This document shows, one piece after another, positions 8,335 through 16,557 of a DNA stretch of 64,000 nt. Every line of letters begins with the position of its first letter. The first letter of the stretch is position 1. The notes under the pieces were generated by a model. It saw only the letters and a list, made by a program, of their open reading frames with translations. It did no database searches and had not been told where the DNA came from. The stretch is from Brachybacterium endophyticum. Its GTDB lineage: Bacteria > Actinomycetota > Actinomycetes > Actinomycetales > Dermabacteraceae. The position numbers were made by a program, and so were the translations under genes. The stretch is from the NCBI RefSeq assembly GCF_003130585.1, contig NZ_QFKX01000001.1:248001-312000 (forward strand), given 5' to 3'.

Positions 8335-9299
8335 GACATCTCTCCGTGAAGTTCTCTCAGGGCGCCGACGACGGTGCCGTGCCAGAGCCGTGCCGAGGAC
8401 AGCAGGCCGGGGAGCCCGGCCGAGTCGTGGCCCGTGCCGAGGCTGATGGTCGCGCTCGACGGGACCCCCGCTTCCCGCAGACGTGCGTGGTAGGTGGCGG
8501 TGTCGCCGCGCAGGGGGTCGTACTCCGCGGCGAGCAGGACGGCGGGCGGCAGGCCGCGCAGGTCCTCGCGCAGCAGCGGCGAGACCCGCGGGTCGGAGGC
8601 CGTGATCCCGCGCGGGAGGTAGTCGCGGGCGATGCTCCGGCGGTCCCGGCGCAACAGGAACGTGGGGATGTGCATCTCCCGCAGCACCTGACGGTCCGCG
8701 TGGTCACCGGTGAGGTCGAGTCCGGGCACCTCGAGCAGCTGCAGCCGCAGCGGGTGGGCTGCCCGTTCGAGGTTCCACTGGGCGATCGCCGCGGCGATGT
8801 TCCCGCCCGAGGACTGCCCGCCGACCGCGATCCTGCCCGGGTCGATGCCGTGGTCGCGGCCGCTCGTCACCAGCCAGTCCAGGGCCGCCAGTCCCTGTTC
8901 GATCTGGGTGGGGAAGCGGTGCTCGGGAGCCTGGGCGTAGTCGACCGCGACCACGGCGACGTGCGCGTCGATCGCGCGGCGCGCGTGCATCCAGCGATTG
9001 GAGGGATAGTCGTTGGATCCCTGCCGGAAGGCGCCGCCGAAGAAGGTGAGCACGGCCGGGAGCGGCTCCTGCGCACCGTGGGGACGGTGGATGCGGATGG
9101 TGACGTCGGGGAATCCGGTGACGCGGACGCGGACCTTCTCGATGTGGACGTCGGGGATCGGCAGGCCCGCCTGCTCCCAGCTGCGCTCGGCCGCGGTGAC
9201 GGCGTCGCGTCGGCGGGTGGAGATCCGCGGCTGGCGCAGGGGGATCCGGGGGCGTCCTGCCGCCGCGGCCAGGCGAGCCAGTTCGGGATCGAGCGGCAT
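8331..9299 (-). CDS. alpha/beta hydrolase, HSL-type esterase
   Basis: 322 residues. The nucleophile elbow is GGQSSGGNIAAA. The acid is in AAEYDPLRGDTATYHARL and the His in GTGHDSAG, all in hormone-sensitive-lipase order. The usual HGGGF oxyanion motif is replaced by FFGGAF (about residue 87), and GDSAGG by GQSSGG. The missing oxyanion His is odd and may alter activity. It follows a second HSL-type esterase with a 1-bp stop/start overlap (TGATG). With GH43 and sugar transporters nearby, deacylation of sugar esters is a reasonable but unproven role. Confidence 0.85.
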   Translation of the reverse strand: MPLDPELARLAAAAGRPRIPLRQPRISTRRRDAVTAAERSWEQAGLPIPDVHIEKVRVRVTGFPDVTIRIHRPHGAQEPLPAVLTFFGGAFRQGSNDYPSNRWMHARRAIDAHVAVVAVDYAQAPEHRFPTQIEQGLAALDWLVTSGRDHGIDPGRIAVGGQSSGGNIAAAIAQWNLERAAHPLRLQLLEVPGLDLTGDHADRQVLREMHIPTFLLRRDRRSIARDYLPRGITASDPRVSPLLREDLRGLPPAVLLAAEYDPLRGDTATYHARLREAGVPSSATISLGTGHDSAGLPGLLSSARLWHGTVVGALRELHGEMS

Positions 9300-10342
9300 C
9301 AGCGTGCTCCTGTCTCGTAGGCGTCCGCGAGGTCTTCGACGATGATCTGCTGCCAGCGTCGGGCCGCGGGCGAGGTGCGGGTGATTCCGGCCGAGGCGTG
9401 CTGGGTGCCGGGCACGACGTGCTCGCGCACCGGCGTCCCGAGCTCGCGCAGTCGCGCGGCCAGCAGGGAGGCGCCCGAGCGCAGCGGATCGTGCTCCGCG
9501 GCGAGGATCAGCGTGGGCGGGAACGGCGGGAGGTCCTCGGCGTCGGCGACGAAGGCGCTGCCGTCCAGCGCGGGCCGGTACTGCTCGATGAGCTTGGCGT
9601 ACTCGGCCTCGATCGCCGAGGAGACCGTGTCGTCGGCGCCGGCGGCGAGCTCGTGGAGCGCGTTCAGGGAGACCGCCGGGACCTCGAGGAAGAGGTGGTG
9701 CGGGCGAGGCGGGGTCCCTCCGGCCGTGCCACCCTCGCGAGCCGCGCTGCTCTCGCCCGACCCATGCGCGGCGGCCCGGCGTTCGAGGGCGAGAGCGGCA
9801 CTGGCGATGATCGAGGCACCCGCGGAGTTCCCCCCGAGCCCCAGACGCTCGGGATCGATCCCGAGCTCCTCGGCCCGCTCGTGCAGCTCGTCGAACACGC
9901 GCACGGCCTGATCCCGGGCGGTGGGGAAGGGGTGCTCGGGTGCGAGGGAGTAGGCCAGGGAGACGTGGCGGATGCCCGTCGCGGCCGTGCGCGCCGCGAG
10001 CACGCTGTCGTTGATCAGCTCGCGGGCGCTGCCGAACACGAAGCCGCCGCCGTGCAGGAACAGCTGCGTGGGGAGCGGCCCGTCGTGGTCCGCGGGCTCG
10101 TAGACGCGGGCGAACGGGGCGCGGGGAGCGTCCGCGGGTGCGGAGGCATCGACCTCGATCTCACGGATCCGGCAGGCGTCGGTCGGGGGCAGGGCCGTCG
10201 CGGCGGCCAGGGTGTCGGCGACCCGCCGGGCGACGTCACGCCGCTCCGCGAGATCCGCATCGGCCGAGGAGAGCGGCCACCGGGCGCGCAGCATCTGCTC
10301 CAGCTCCGCCCAGTCCTGGATGCCCTCGTCGAGCTCGGCCAT
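9299..10342 (-). CDS. alpha/beta hydrolase, HSL-type esterase
   Basis: 347 residues with all canonical HSL-family motifs: HGGGFVFGSA for the oxyanion hole, GLGGNSAGASI with the nucleophile Ser, AAEHDPLRSGASLLAARL with the acid, and GTQHASAG with the catalytic His. An insert of about 25 residues after the elbow (HGSGESSAAREGGTAGG) is low-complexity. It is the first gene of the three-gene operon, with a good GGAGGAGGG ribosome site before ATG 10342. The double LacI operator lies 86-111 bp upstream. Confidence 0.9.
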   Translation of the reverse strand: MAELDEGIQDWAELEQMLRARWPLSSADADLAERRDVARRVADTLAAATALPPTDACRIREIEVDASAPADAPRAPFARVYEPADHDGPLPTQLFLHGGGFVFGSARELINDSVLAARTAATGIRHVSLAYSLAPEHPFPTARDQAVRVFDELHERAEELGIDPERLGLGGNSAGASIIASAALALERRAAAHGSGESSAAREGGTAGGTPPRPHHLFLEVPAVSLNALHELAAGADDTVSSAIEAEYAKLIEQYRPALDGSAFVADAEDLPPFPPTLILAAEHDPLRSGASLLAARLRELGTPVREHVVPGTQHASAGITRTSPAARRWQQIIVEDLADAYETGAR

Positions 10343-10426
10343 GTGCCCTCCTCCGTCGTCGGTGACAGGTGGCGTGCCTCAGGTCGTACCGCGGCATCGC
10401 GGGACCCGAGGTCCCGCCTCGCAGTA

Positions 10427-10453
10427 TCGAAGCACTTCGATCGAAGTGCTTCG
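10427..10453. promoter_or_regulatory. tandem LacI-family operators in a 26-bp palindrome
   Basis: Bases 10428-10453 are a perfect 26-bp palindrome centred at 10440/10441. It resolves into two abutting 14-bp LacI-type sites sharing the TCGA centre: TCGAAGCACTTCGA (10427-10440) and its mirror TCGAAGTGCTTCG(T). Each half is itself a near palindrome around AAGC/ACTT. It lies in the spacer between the esterase/MFS operon (minus) and the LacI gene (plus), so it probably controls both. Confidence 0.75.
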
Positions 10454-10561
10454 TCGGCTGAGTCTAGGGTCGCGGAGCGCCGGGGACAAGTGGCAGGAGC
10501 ACGGTGGCGGATTGGCGGACGCGCGTGAGGCCGGATCGCCGCGGACCACTACACTCCAGGC

Positions 10562-11557
10562 ATGCCGACCCCCCGAGCGAGAGCGACGATCTACAGCGTC
10601 GCCGCACGTGCCGGCGTCAGCATCTCGACCGTCTCGCTCGCCATCAACCACCCCCAGCGGGTCAGCGCGCAGACCCGCCGCCGCGTCGCCGAGGCCTCCG
10701 AGGCCGAGGGGTACCGGCCCGGCCGTTCCGGCGCGACCGGAGGCCGCAGCGGTCTGCGCACGGTCGCGGTCGCCGCGCCGTTCTCGAGCTGGCCCAGCTA
10801 CTACCGGCGGCTCGACGGCATCCTGGAGCGTCTGCGCAACGGCGGCATCGAGGTGCTCGTCCACGACCTGCCCTCGAGCAACGACACCCCCGCGCCGCTG
10901 CTGGACGCGCTGCCGGTGCGCGGCGACCTCGACGGCGTGATCATCATGGGCAGCCCGCTCAGCGAGGCTGCGGAGTCCTCGATCCTGCGTTCCGGGATCC
11001 CGGCGGTGCTCGTGGACACCCTCAGCGAGCAGCTGCCCACGGTCACCGCCGACGATCACCGCGGCGGCGTCCTCCTCGGTGAGCACCTGCTGGAGCTCGG
11101 GCACCGGCACCTGGTCTTCGTGCACGACGGTCAGGCCTCGACCGACTACGTCTCGGCGGGCATGCGGCGCGTGGAAGGGCTGCAGCAGGTGATCGACGCG
11201 GCCGGCGCACGGGTGGACGCGACGGCCGACGCGCCGGGGCTGGTGCAGCGCGCGCTCGACGCGGGCGCGACCGCGATCCTGGCGAACCACGACGCGCTCG
11301 CCGCGCGCGTGCTGCGGGAGTGCGCGGACTCGGGTGTCGCCGTCCCGCACCAGCTCTCGGTCACGGGCTACGACGGGGGTGCGCTCGCCGGAGCCCTGGA
11401 TCTCACCACCGTCGAGCAGCCGCTCGCGGCGACCGGGGCCACCGCGGCCGATCTGCTGATCGGCGTGCTGGACGGCACCACGCCCGCCGTCCGGGCGATC
11501 ACCCTCGAGTGCTCACTGGTCGTCGGCGGGACGACGGGCGCTCCCGCCGCGGACTAG
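10562..11557 (+). CDS. LacI family transcriptional regulator
   Basis: 331 residues. The N-terminal helix-turn-helix is TIYSVAARAGVSISTVSLAI with the hinge NHPQRVSAQTRRRVAEAS. A periplasmic-binding-protein-like sensor domain follows (TVAVAAPFSSWPSYYRRLDG, VLVDTLSEQLPTVTADDHRGG, VTGYDGGALAG). The second Met is avoided because a TACACT hexamer (10550-10555) ends 6 nt before this ATG, a leaderless arrangement. It diverges from the esterase-MFS operon with the double operator between them, and is inferred to repress both in response to a sugar. Confidence 0.93.
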   Translation: MPTPRARATIYSVAARAGVSISTVSLAINHPQRVSAQTRRRVAEASEAEGYRPGRSGATGGRSGLRTVAVAAPFSSWPSYYRRLDGILERLRNGGIEVLVHDLPSSNDTPAPLLDALPVRGDLDGVIIMGSPLSEAAESSILRSGIPAVLVDTLSEQLPTVTADDHRGGVLLGEHLLELGHRHLVFVHDGQASTDYVSAGMRRVEGLQQVIDAAGARVDATADAPGLVQRALDAGATAILANHDALAARVLRECADSGVAVPHQLSVTGYDGGALAGALDLTTVEQPLAATGATAADLLIGVLDGTTPAVRAITLECSLVVGGTTGAPAAD

Positions 11558-11597
11558 GGGAGTCCTCGGGCGATCACGCCCTCGGGTCCTCACGCCC

Positions 11598-14500
11598 TCA
11601 GGCCATCGCGCCCTCGAGCTCGTCGACATCGCCCTCGTCGTCGCCCTCGGTATCGGACCTGCGCGCCGAGCGGCGCAGCCGGATCGCCCCGGCCAGGCCC
11701 AGCAGCACGCCGATCACCAGCCAGATCCCCAGGGCCACGAGGTCCTGCGTGGGGTTCACCCAGCCGCCGCCGATCAGGCCGCGGAAGGCGTCGATGGCGT
11801 GGGTCATCGGCAGCAGCGGGTGGAAGAACCGCAGGAAGCCGGGGATCGTCTCCACCGGATAGGTGCCTCCGCCCGCCGCGATCTGCAGGGCCACGAGGAT
11901 GAGGCCGACGAACTTGCCGATCGGGCCGAAGACGGCGCCGAAGCCGTGGTTCAGTGCGACGAACACCAGGGAGGTGAGCGCCGCCAGCGCGTACACGCCG
12001 CCGAGGTTCGCGACGTCGATGCCGACGGCCAGGTGCAGCACCGCGACCGCCATCGCGGACTCGACCACACCCAGCACGAACGCCGGCAGGAGCCCGCCCA
12101 GCAGGAGCTTCGGGGCGCTCGCCCCGCGCAGCGCCGCACGCTTGGAGAACGGCGGCATCATCAGGAACATGGACATCCCGCCGACCCACAGGCCGATGCA
12201 CAGGAACAGCGGCGTCAGGCCCTCGCCGAAGCGGTCCAGGCCGTTGGTGCGCTCGAAGTTCATGCCCACGGGGGAGCCCGCGACGTCGTCGAGGTTCTCG
12301 CGCTCGTCGTCGGAGTAGTTCGGGACCTGGTCCTGGGCGTCGGTGAGCCCGCTGTTCAGCTGGTCCGCGCCGTCGACGAGCTGGACCGCGCCGCCATCGA
12401 GGTCCTTCGCCCCGTCCGCGAGCCGCTTCGAGCCGTCGGCGGCCTGGTTCGCCCCGTCGTCCAGCTGCACCGAGGAGTCGGCGAGTCGGTTCGCGCCGTC
12501 GTCGACCTGACGGGCGCCGTCGGCGAGATCCGAGGCGCCGTCGGCCGCGGAGCCCGAGGCCGTGGCGAGCTGCGAGGAGCCGTCGACGAGCTTCGAGCTG
12601 CCGTCGGCCAGCTGGTCCGCGCCGTCGCGGGCGCTGGAGACGCCGCCGGTGTACTGGCCGACGCCGGTCTTCAGGGACTGGGCGCCCGAGTCGAGCTGGC
12701 CGGTCGAGCCGGCGAGCTGATCGGCGCCGTCCGCGACCTGCTGGGCGCCGTCGTTCAGGCTGTGCACGTCGTTCGCGGCGTCGTCCAGCGTCCGGTAGGC
12801 GCCCGGGAGGGCGTCGGCGGCCTGGTGCGCCTGGCCGGCGAGCTCGTCGATGCGCTTCTTCGCATCCGCGGAGCTCGCGTCGTCCAGGTCCGTGCGCGCG
12901 GACTTGAGGGAGTCGGAGAGGGTGGAGACGCTGTCAGCCTGCGTGCTCGCGGGCCCCTGCAGCGCGTCCATCGCGTCCGACGCGGTGCCGGCGTTCTTCT
13001 GGATGTCGTCCAGTCGGGTCGAGAGGTCGTCGGCCGCCGTGGAGACGTCCTCGCCGAGGCCGTCGAGGTTCGCGGCGGCGTCCTTGGCGTCCTGGGTCGC
13101 CTGCGCCGTCGTGGAGGCGTCGTCGGAGGCGGTGGAGGCGCCGCCGCGCAGGTCCTTCGACTTCTCGCTGAGCGCGGCGAGCTGCTGGCAGACGTCGGAG
13201 TCGGCGGTCGCGCGGGAGGTCGACCCGTTGTCGGTCGAGCCGTCGCCGTCCGTGCCGGTGCCCGTCGAAGCATCCCTGTCCGAGGAGCCGCCGTCCGAGG
13301 CGGTGCCCTGCGTGGGGCCGGCGCTGGAGCTGCCGCTGGAGCCGCTGGTCGGCGACGTGCACGACTGCGCGATCTGGTCGAGCTCCTTCGTGTACGACGA
13401 GACGTCGTCGGACACGGTGCTGGAGGAGTCCTTCGCCGTATCCGCCTTCTGGTCCGCATCCGCGGTGTCGCCGGAGAGGCCGGAGGCTCCCTGCACGTCG
13501 TCGAGGGCGCCGCGCACGGTGGTCATGTCCTTGCTCGCGGCGGTGACGTCGTCGCCCAGGTCGTTGACGGCCGTGTCGGCGGCATCCGCCTTGTCGGCGA
13601 CGGTCTGCGCACGGTCGAGCAGCGTCGACATGTCGCTCGAGGGGTCGTCGAGAGCGGTGGCGAGGTCGTCGGCCGCACCCGCGAGGTCGTCGACCGCGGT
13701 GTTGGCGTCCTTCGAGGCCTGGTCAACGGAGTCCTTGTCGACGCCGAGGTCCTCGGCCTTCTTCTGGGCGTCGCTGACGGCCTGGTCGAGCTGGTCGGTG
13801 CCGTCGGCGACCTGGCGGGCGCCGTCGGAGAGGTCGCCCGCGCCGCCGTTCAGCTGCGAGGTGCCGTCGGCGAGCCTCGAGCTGCCCTCGTTCAGGGAGG
13901 AGCTCTTGTCGTCCAGCGTGGTCAGGCCCTTGTCCAGGCTCGTGGCGCCCGAGTTGAGGGTCGCGGTGCCGTCGTGCAGCTCGACCGCGCCGCTGCGCAG
14001 CTGGTCCAGGCCCACGGCGAGCGAGCTGCTGCCCTCGGCGAGCTGCCCGGTGCCGTCTGTCAGCTGGGAGGTGCCGTCCACCAGCTGGCCGGTGCCGTCG
14101 GCGAGCTGGGAAGTGCCGTCCTGCAGGTCGTCGGCGCCGTCGGAGAGGTCGGAGATGCCGCCCTCGAGCTTCTTCGCGCCGTGCTCCAGATCGCCGGAGC
14201 CGTCGACCGCGTCGCCGATGCCGTCGTGGATCGAGGAGAAGCCGACGTAGATCTGGTCGAGGTACTCACTGGCGACGGAGTCGCGCAGTGCGCCGGTGAG
14301 CGCGGTGCCGATCGACTTGGTGAAGTTGCCGCTGACGTAGTTGATCGTGTCGTTGGTGCGCACGTCGATGAGCGTCCGGGAGGCCTTGCCCGGATCGTCC
14401 GAGAGCTTCGCGACGTTGCTCGAGAAGTCCTTCGGGATCACCACGGTCGCGCCGTAGGTGCCGTCGGCCAGCCCCTCGCGCGCGGTCTCCGCGTCGACCT

Positions 14501-14813
14501 TCTCGAACCGGTAGACCTCGGGCTTGTCGGTGTCCAGCAGGGTGTCGGCGAACTCGCCCCCCGCGTCCAGGTGCTTCTTCCCGCCCTCGGGCGTCGTCAG
14601 ATCGGCACCCGAGTCCTCGTCGACCACGGCCGCGGTGATGCGGTTCAGGTGGCTGCTGGGGTCGTCGAAGGACCAGGTGAGGTTCCCGGCATAGATGATC
14701 GGGACGAGCGAGAGTCCGGTGATGAACAGGGCGGCGATGGGCTTCGCCCACTCATCGGGCAGCACGCTGCGCAGGGAGTGGAGGATCCGCGCGGGGGTAC
14801 TGGTGTGTGGCAC
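11598..14813 (-). CDS. YhgE/Pip-type membrane protein with long repeat domain
   Basis: 1071 residues. One membrane segment lies near residues 26-46 (PIAALFITGLSLVPIIYAGN), then an extracellular YhgE/Pip N-domain (YGATVVIPKDFS). About 650 residues of short repeats of the pattern LxDGxxQLxDG follow, with coiled-coil blocks and an acidic Ser/Thr/Gly spacer. The C-terminus has about five to six membrane segments of ABC-2-like type (FLCIGLWVGGMSMFLM onward). The family includes the phage-infection protein Pip and is related to EsaA and MmpL-like exporters; function is unproven. The GTG start is favoured because TATCGT (minus strand, 14821-14826) ends 7 nt upstream. A long inverted repeat overlaps that promoter. 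Confidence 0.88.
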   Translation of the reverse strand: MPHTSTPARILHSLRSVLPDEWAKPIAALFITGLSLVPIIYAGNLTWSFDDPSSHLNRITAAVVDEDSGADLTTPEGGKKHLDAGGEFADTLLDTDKPEVYRFEKVDAETAREGLADGTYGATVVIPKDFSSNVAKLSDDPGKASRTLIDVRTNDTINYVSGNFTKSIGTALTGALRDSVASEYLDQIYVGFSSIHDGIGDAVDGSGDLEHGAKKLEGGISDLSDGADDLQDGTSQLADGTGQLVDGTSQLTDGTGQLAEGSSSLAVGLDQLRSGAVELHDGTATLNSGATSLDKGLTTLDDKSSSLNEGSSRLADGTSQLNGGAGDLSDGARQVADGTDQLDQAVSDAQKKAEDLGVDKDSVDQASKDANTAVDDLAGAADDLATALDDPSSDMSTLLDRAQTVADKADAADTAVNDLGDDVTAASKDMTTVRGALDDVQGASGLSGDTADADQKADTAKDSSSTVSDDVSSYTKELDQIAQSCTSPTSGSSGSSSAGPTQGTASDGGSSDRDASTGTGTDGDGSTDNGSTSRATADSDVCQQLAALSEKSKDLRGGASTASDDASTTAQATQDAKDAAANLDGLGEDVSTAADDLSTRLDDIQKNAGTASDAMDALQGPASTQADSVSTLSDSLKSARTDLDDASSADAKKRIDELAGQAHQAADALPGAYRTLDDAANDVHSLNDGAQQVADGADQLAGSTGQLDSGAQSLKTGVGQYTGGVSSARDGADQLADGSSKLVDGSSQLATASGSAADGASDLADGARQVDDGANRLADSSVQLDDGANQAADGSKRLADGAKDLDGGAVQLVDGADQLNSGLTDAQDQVPNYSDDERENLDDVAGSPVGMNFERTNGLDRFGEGLTPLFLCIGLWVGGMSMFLMMPPFSKRAALRGASAPKLLLGGLLPAFVLGVVESAMAVAVLHLAVGIDVANLGGVYALAALTSLVFVALNHGFGAVFGPIGKFVGLILVALQIAAGGGTYPVETIPGFLRFFHPLLPMTHAIDAFRGLIGGGWVNPTQDLVALGIWLVIGVLLGLAGAIRLRRSARRSDTEGDDEGDVDELEGAMA

Positions 14814-14830
14814 AGCAGAGACGATACAAG

Positions 14831-14864
14831 CGAGAACTCAATACGTCGATGTATCGAGTTCTCG
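14831..14864. promoter_or_regulatory. 34-bp inverted-repeat operator at YhgE promoter
   Basis: CGAGAACTC (14831-14839) and GAGTTCTCG (14856-14864) are exact arms, with an inner ATAC/GTAT pair around GTCGAT; the 34 bp are symmetric except one base pair and the centre. On the minus strand a -35-like TCGACG (14844-14849) and a -10-like TATCGT (14821-14826) are 17 bp apart. The repeat therefore covers the -35 and spacer, as a TetR-type operator would. No TetR gene is in the window. Confidence 0.65.
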
Positions 14865-14878
14865 ATGTGGTGCACGAT

Positions 14879-16240
14879 TCACGCGGCGGGGCCGGCCCCC
14901 GCCCGCGCCTCGGCCTGCTCCTCACTGAGCTCCTCGGCGGGGGTGAGGGGTCGCGGGGTGCGGGGGAGCGGCCGCAGCCCGCCGCGGGAGGCGGCGACGA
15001 CCAGCAGTGCGGCCCCGAGCACGAACAGGACACCCATGGAGGCGAACGCGATCCGGTAATCACCCAGGTCGGGGTCGCCGGCCGGGGCGAGCGCATCCAG
15101 CACCAGGCCGACGAGGAGGACCGAGACCAGCCCGGCGCCGAAGCCGCCGATGTTCACGAAGCCCACCGCGGTGCCCACGCTCATCGGCTGCACGCCCGTG
15201 CGGGCGATGTCGAAGCCGAGGCCGCTGGCCGCGGCGCCGAGCGCGAGAGCGCAGGCCAGCGGCAGCAGCGCGAGCATCGAGTGCCGGCCCGGGACCGCGA
15301 GGACCACGACCCACAGCACGACCATCGGCGCGACGCCCGCCAGCAGGATCCAGCCCCGCCGCCGGGGGAACCTCCCGGAGAGGGTGCCGATCGCGGGGCC
15401 CAGCGCCATCCCGAAGACGACCTGCACGGTCAGCAGGGTCGAGACCTGCCCCATCGGCAGCCCGTGGCCCTCCGAGAGGAACGGCACGCCCCACATCACC
15501 ACGTACGTGTTCACGGCGAACAGGGTGATCCAGTGGGCCGCCAGGCCGGCCCATGCCCCCGGGGAGGTGATCACGTCCCGCAGCACCTCGAGCGGCGAGG
15601 AGGCGAGCACCGGGATCGCACCGGTGGGCAGGCCGTCGTGCGGCTCGTCGCGCACCAGGAGCAGGCACAGCACCCCGGCGGCGAACACGAGCGCCGCGAG
15701 CATCCCGAAGGCGGGGACCCAGCCGGCCGATGCCAGCACCGCGAAGAACGGGATCGCGGAGATCACCTGCCCGGACTGTCCGAGCACGCCCGTCAGCTGG
15801 GTGATCAGAGGTACGCGGCGGGCGGGGAACCAGGCGGCGGCCAGTCGGACCACGGAGATGAAGATCGCGGCGTCGCCCGCGCCGATCAGCACGCGGGCGA
15901 GCACCGCCAGACCGTAGGCGCTCGAGAACGCCATGCCGAGCTGGCCGACGAGCATCAGCGCCGTGCCGCCCACCAGCATCCGCCGGGCCCCGAAGCGGTC
16001 GAGCAGCAGGCCGGCGGGGAACTGGGCGGCCGCGTAGGTGCCCAGCTGGACCATGCCGACGACGGAGAGAGCGGCCGATCCCACGGCGAACCGGTCGCCG
16101 GCCTGGACGCTCGCGACGCCGAAGCTGGTGCGGCCGGCCACGGTGGCGACGTAGGCGAACATGGCCACTCCCCACAGCAGCCAGGCCCGTCGGGCGCGTC
16201 GGTGGAGGGACGGGACCGGGCCGGACATGAGGGTGCGCAC
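14879..16240 (-). CDS. MFS transporter
   Basis: Up to 453 residues with about 12 membrane segments. The first loop motif is LLDRFGARRMLVGG, followed by a VLIGAGDAAIFISVVRLAAAWF segment typical of anion/organic-acid MFS members. The start is uncertain: GTG at 16240 or ATG at 16228 in the same frame, and neither has a clear ribosome site. It is upstream of and codirectional with the YhgE-like gene, 65 bp apart, but the operator/promoter between them suggests separate transcription. Confidence 0.86.
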   Translation of the reverse strand: MRTLMSGPVPSLHRRARRAWLLWGVAMFAYVATVAGRTSFGVASVQAGDRFAVGSAALSVVGMVQLGTYAAAQFPAGLLLDRFGARRMLVGGTALMLVGQLGMAFSSAYGLAVLARVLIGAGDAAIFISVVRLAAAWFPARRVPLITQLTGVLGQSGQVISAIPFFAVLASAGWVPAFGMLAALVFAAGVLCLLLVRDEPHDGLPTGAIPVLASSPLEVLRDVITSPGAWAGLAAHWITLFAVNTYVVMWGVPFLSEGHGLPMGQVSTLLTVQVVFGMALGPAIGTLSGRFPRRRGWILLAGVAPMVVLWVVVLAVPGRHSMLALLPLACALALGAAASGLGFDIARTGVQPMSVGTAVGFVNIGGFGAGLVSVLLVGLVLDALAPAGDPDLGDYRIAFASMGVLFVLGAALLVVAASRGGLRPLPRTPRPLTPAEELSEEQAEARAGAGPAA

Positions 16241-16557
16241 CTGCGATTCGGGGGAGGGAGGGGCCGGCGTCCTTGCCAGGTCGGGACGTTCTCAGGCTAC
16301 TCCCGGGTTCGGGCGGCGTGCGGGGGCGTCTCACCCCGGCGGCGGGGCCGCGGGTCGGTGTCTGCCGGGGAGGGCACCGGGAGGGGGAAGGTGCCGAGCC
16401 GGTAAGAGGGTCGGAGCAGGGCAGGGATTCTCACACCGGCAACGCCGCCGGTCGACGGTACCCTTGGGGATCAGGCAGCCGCCGGCTGCGGGGACGCGTG
16501 TGCGCGCTCCCGGCCCGCGCCGCCAGTCCCCGTACCGAATCCGAGAGGGTCCCCCGC
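16241..16557. other. 317-bp spacer with structured terC leader
   Basis: This is a divergent spacer between the MFS gene and terC. I see no gene in it. A TACCCT -10-like hexamer at 16459-16464 predicts a leader of about 87 nt. Two strong hairpins follow: GCAGCC/GGCTGC (16475-16489) and GGGACGCG with CGCGcTCCC (16491-16511). GGGGA at 16466-16470 could pair with TCCCC at 16527-16531 if transcription starts earlier. TerC genes elsewhere can carry the manganese-sensing yybP-ykoY riboswitch, but I do not recognise its conserved core here. Confidence 0.4.

Noticed and set aside
16459-16557. Known yybP-ykoY riboswitch
   Set aside because: Hairpins exist but I cannot match the conserved core, so I list only a structured leader.
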